DNA from: Todiramphus chloris collaris
Taxonomy: Eukaryota > Chordata > Aves > Coraciiformes > Alcedinidae
NCBI GenBank assembly: GCA_025345505.1
Contig: JANVCC010000261.1
Location: 3,024,005-3,088,004 of the forward strand
Reading direction: 5' to 3'
Length of the DNA stretch: 64,000 bases
The position numbers were made by a program, and so were the translations under genes. The notes beneath the pieces were generated by a model, which was not told the origin of the DNA, did no database searches, and worked only from the letters and a program-made list of their open reading frames with translations. Below, one piece after another: positions 60,151 through 64,000 of the stretch; position 1 is the stretch's first letter, and every line of letters starts with the position of its first letter.

Positions 60151-63100
60151 TCAGAGATGTTGATTCACAAAGGGGCACGAGCAATTAGGGTGTGACAGCC
60201 TGCTGCCGAACGTACGGCGCTGGCCTGGGGACACAAGCGTTCAGACTCCAAAATTTTAATACTATCTTTCTTTCCTCTAAGGTACAAATACTTTGAAATC
60301 AGATTCAGGTCTTTCGTCCTTTAGATTTCTTGTCCAGGGTGATATGGAATATCCAAGTCAGTCAAAGGCATTCCAGAAGGATGTGGAAGAGCTGAAAATT
60401 AACACGAGGTTTGTGCATCACCTGTCCCAATGCGCTCTCGTGTACCTCTTGGTATCCACCTCAGTAATGCAGGAGAAGGTCTAAAACTGGAATGTAGGAT
60501 CCAGCAAAGTATAGCTATTCCAGGTCTTAAACTGACCTAGAAATTACGATTGATTGGATTTTTGCTTAAGGGCAACTTTCAACTTTAGGTTTAAATATAA
60601 GGAGGCCTGGTCACGTTTATGATGGTTGGCCTCATCGTCCTTTAAAAACAAATTTTGTATATTCAGAACCTAGACCCAGTCCTGACTTAAGAGATCCACC
60701 CTACATCAATGACACGTGCCATAATAGGGAGCCAGTGCTTTAATGGAAGGTCTTAGAATGCTTTTATTTTTTCCTACCTAGAAGACAACAACCTCTACAG
60801 GAAATCTTTCAGGGTAAAAACTGTGCTCTCATGGTACCTTTTTTTTGACATCATGCATAGAGTCATACATATGCGTTGGCTGGGAAGATGGTGAATTAGG
60901 TGGAAAACTTTTTGTGTGACATTTCTATTCCTTTTCCCTCCTAGCTCAAGCTGAAAACACTAACCCCAATCAAGCTGTGGAGAAATTGATGTCCTCAGGT
61001 CAGACCAGCTAAAGCAGAAAGTTATTTAAGGTAAAGTAATGGCTTTCTAAAGTCCCTCGGTTGTCCATGTGGGCCACTAGGAGGTTAATTGTCTATGTGA
61101 GTGGATTTTGCAACAGTTGGAATGTGATGCGTTTCAGATTGCCTCTAGTTTCTGTTTATAGCCTCCCATCAAGAGAGCACCTTCTCTTTCAGCAGCTGCT
61201 CTCAGATGCCAGGGAAAAGGTGTTCTCCTTGCAGCTGCTCCTGGCTCCAACACTTATAACCTACATATCTTGGGGAAGTGTCTTAACAGGATGGGTCTGA
61301 AAAACAATCCTTCAGGGTTTAAGTACCATTTACACTTCAAACAGTTTACTATGTGCAAATGGTGCACGTGCAAATTCTCACTCCTGTTCACGGAGAAGTG
61401 AAAGCTGTGTGGAGGCATTTGGCTGCCATTTGGTTACACAAGAGCAGCTATGAAGGAGCTGGTGCGGCTTCTGCCTCACCTTCTGTCTGTGAAATAGGGG
61501 AACTAATAAAGTTCCTTTCATCTTGCTGTTAGCAGTAGACTTAAGCAAGACCTGCAGTGGTCTCCAGGATGCTCTCAGTGAGATCCTAAGTGTGAATCAG
61601 TGATGTCATTCACAAAGTCTTGGGGAGTTCAGGCAGAGCTTTTGTACCTGGCTTACGAGCTAAAAAGAAAAAAAACCCCAAACCATTGTCCAATGCTCGG
61701 CCAGTAAATGCTCATTTTAGCAAAAGTGGCCCATTGCCTACTTTGCATTACCACTGTTCCTCAAAAAGCTTAGGCAAAGTAGAGAGATTCAAAATTAGCA
61801 TCTCCTTGAAGCTCCAAGGTGCATCTGCCAGTCTCTTCCAGTCCACACAATTGTCACGGAGCTTCACCTTTCTGCTTCAGTTCTTTAACATCTGCACGCT
61901 CGAAGTTTGGTGTGATTTCTCAAAATAAGAAAGCCAACACTGGATCGGATGCTTGATGATTGCTGACATCCAAATTATTGTCAGGTCTGGATTGCAAAGT
62001 GATTCAATAGCTGAACATCTGTGTACTCACTCACGTAGAGTTGCTGTTTCACCCACAAGCAGCTGTGGAGCAGACAGGCAAAATTCTCTACACGGTGATA
62101 ATTACAGTGTGCATTACAAAGGAGGCATAGTCATAAGAGCAGGCAATCAGTTTGGGTATTTTAACTTTGGAACAGGGCAGCGCTGCCAGATCCAAGGCTA
62201 ATATACATAAAATAGGTTTCTCAGCCAAAATAGAGGAACATTCAGTCAGATCTGAACAAGATTAGGAAATTCAGGAAACTTTTTTCAGTCTCAGTTTGGC
62301 TTCTGTAGAAGCAATGGTTAAGAACTACCCCAGGCACCCAAACTCTTCCGGAGACCTGAATACAATTGATTCTCTATGGATTTGCAATTTGCTTTAATAG
62401 GCTTTTATTGCTCCCTACACTTGCCTGCCTGCTCTGTCTTTAGCAGTGGCATTAGCCATTATATTATCATTATGTTATCATTACTTACCACCAGGTTAGC
62501 AGTGACAACTGAGCATCCTTATCAGAGCTCGTGATCTTTTCATCTCTTATCTTATGTTTGTTCAGTCTGTCGGTCACGTCTTTATATGATTTATATTGGA
62601 GCTAAAGAAAAAAAAAAGAAAAAGAAAAAAACCAAAAGCTTACAATGAAATCTTTCTCTTACCCAAGGCAAGCAGCTATGCACCACAGAAAGCCTAGGAA
62701 GTAGAGCTTAAATGGGATTTAATTAATGCATAAGCCTTGTGTGCTTGTAGGGGACTGCCTCTCCCCGACATTCTGGATCTATGAGCTCAACTTTCTTTTT
62801 CACTGCGAGGAGCTGAAAGGTGTTGCATTCTAAAACTGCCTTCCTTGGGTTCATTCTGACGCTGTGGATTTGTGGTTTCTTGATTCACGGGTGAATATGA
62901 GTGTGCTAGTGTGACATCTTGGGCATCGCTGCCCACACAGCCAGAGAGAACAGCCTTACCCCCGGGAAACAGCAGCCTGGACCGTGGCAGGAGGGAACGT
63001 GTCATAGAGCATAAGAACTGTGACAAAGTACAAGAAGATTAAACTATGTCAGGACTTCAGTCCTGTGTCTTATTGTGAAATGGCTGCATTTTACTATCAC

Positions 63101-64000
63101 AGGGGTTTCAGGTAATGGCCACACAGCAAATTCCTTTCCTAAGCAGTGGTTTGGTTCCTATGTTTACATGGCACTCGTGGGGAAGAGATTAGAAATCAAG
63201 GTACTAGTGGGTTTTTTACCAATGGCAAGTCTTGGGTTTGCACCTGAAATATTCAGTGACTGTATTTTATCTGTTATTTAAACAGGTTCCAGAATTTCAC
63301 GGGTCTTTCTGTGAGGAAAGATAGTAGGCACAGCAAGATTTGTGAGGGAAAAACCTGATAGGTCACTCTATAAAAGCAAACCAGCTGTCAAGGTTTTGCT
63401 TGTTCCCTTAATAGGTAGCTGTGGAAAAGCATTGTTTGGATAGAATCATTGCAAATCTGGGACTGTGTGATGTGCACGGGAGGAAAATTAGGAAATGGAA
63501 GGTTTAATTTAAAGTAAAAAATGTAATTTAAAGGAAAACCCGTTGGAGAGGGAACTGAGTGGTAATGGGAGCATCGCTCCCGCGTGGAGTCAGGGCTGGA
63601 GAGAAGATGCAGGCTGGGCACAGGCTGAGGAGAACCGGTCCTTGATGAGCCTAAATATAATTTTCTGACAGACCTGGCACAAAGGGGTGTGGGCACCCAC
63701 TGATGACTCTGGGTGCTCAAAGCAGGCCCAGGTTCTCTGGCATCGAGGGTGCTGCAGGCCCCCCGCTGAGGACAGGCTGTGAGGTGGGTGCAGGCAGCTT
63801 CTGGCTCCCGGGACAGGCTGGCTGGGTTCGCTGGCACGGGATGGTTCTGCAGTGCCCAGGTGGGAACCCCTGCACTTCGAGCCTGCAGAGAAGCCTTGGT
63901 CCATCCTTGCCCATGCACATGGATGTGTCCTTGATTGGTACCCTAATGGCAGCAGTCCCTGGGGGGTCTTGTCGCACTTTCTGCTGGCTGGGATTCATCC
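60151..64000. other. Intergenic sequence to the window end
   Basis: Mixed composition, becoming GC-richer after about 63540. An A-rich tract lies at 62607-62633. Open frames (176 codons on the - strand at 63388-63918, 102 codons on the + strand at 61620-61928) overlap other frames and have no recognised domain. No exon of a neighbouring gene such as PCMTD1 was recognised. Confidence 0.7.

Noticed and set aside
63388-63918. 176-codon minus-strand open frame
   Set aside because: GC-rich region with overlapping frames; the peptide has no recognisable domain or conserved pattern.

Overview
The window is vertebrate nuclear DNA, almost certainly from a bird. It has GT-AG introns, AT-rich intron sequence, a typical avian CR1 LINE 3' tail at 6081-6180, and a solo LTR at 31447-31854 with the TGTCCTGGTTT...CTAAACC..TTGACA ends of an avian ERVL-type LTR. 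No bacterial, phage or CRISPR feature was found.

One protein-coding gene was recognised, ST18 (suppression of tumorigenicity 18; MYT3/NZF3), on the + strand. Eighteen coding exons lie between 4933 and 53497. All junctions are GT-AG and all reading phases join, giving 1024 codons and a TAG stop. The first coding exon (about 30 residues by comparison with human ST18) and the promoter are not in the window, so the gene is 5'-partial. The 3' UTR runs from 53498 to about 55990 and ends at an AATAAA.

Protein layout: a basic nuclear localisation cluster (4933-5123); a long acidic, serine-rich exon ending in a conserved helical block (9430-10227); C2HC fingers 1-2 (13004-16646); the central MYT1-type domain with an LDLS motif (17964-30380); a short linker (36358-36473); fingers 3-6 (39288-48946); a coiled coil (50135-52578); and the conserved C-terminal tail (53357-53497). 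ST18 is a nuclear zinc-finger factor that binds AAAGTTT-type sites and regulates neuronal, oligodendrocyte, endocrine and inflammatory gene programmes.

The introns hold simple repeats (including a TTCC array broken by a 10-N gap), the CR1 fragment, the solo LTR, a cluster of small inverted repeats at 28638-28709, and a CpG/CCAAT patch at 11990-12120 that might be an internal promoter. About 8 kb downstream of the gene (55991-64000) contains no recognisable coding sequence. It does contain a CpG-enriched patch near 59040-59250 and AT-rich sequence at about 59400-60150 with homeodomain/POU-like sites that looks like a candidate conserved element. No undescribed coding system was found. The most notable points are the repeated finger-exon architecture and a few candidate regulatory elements.
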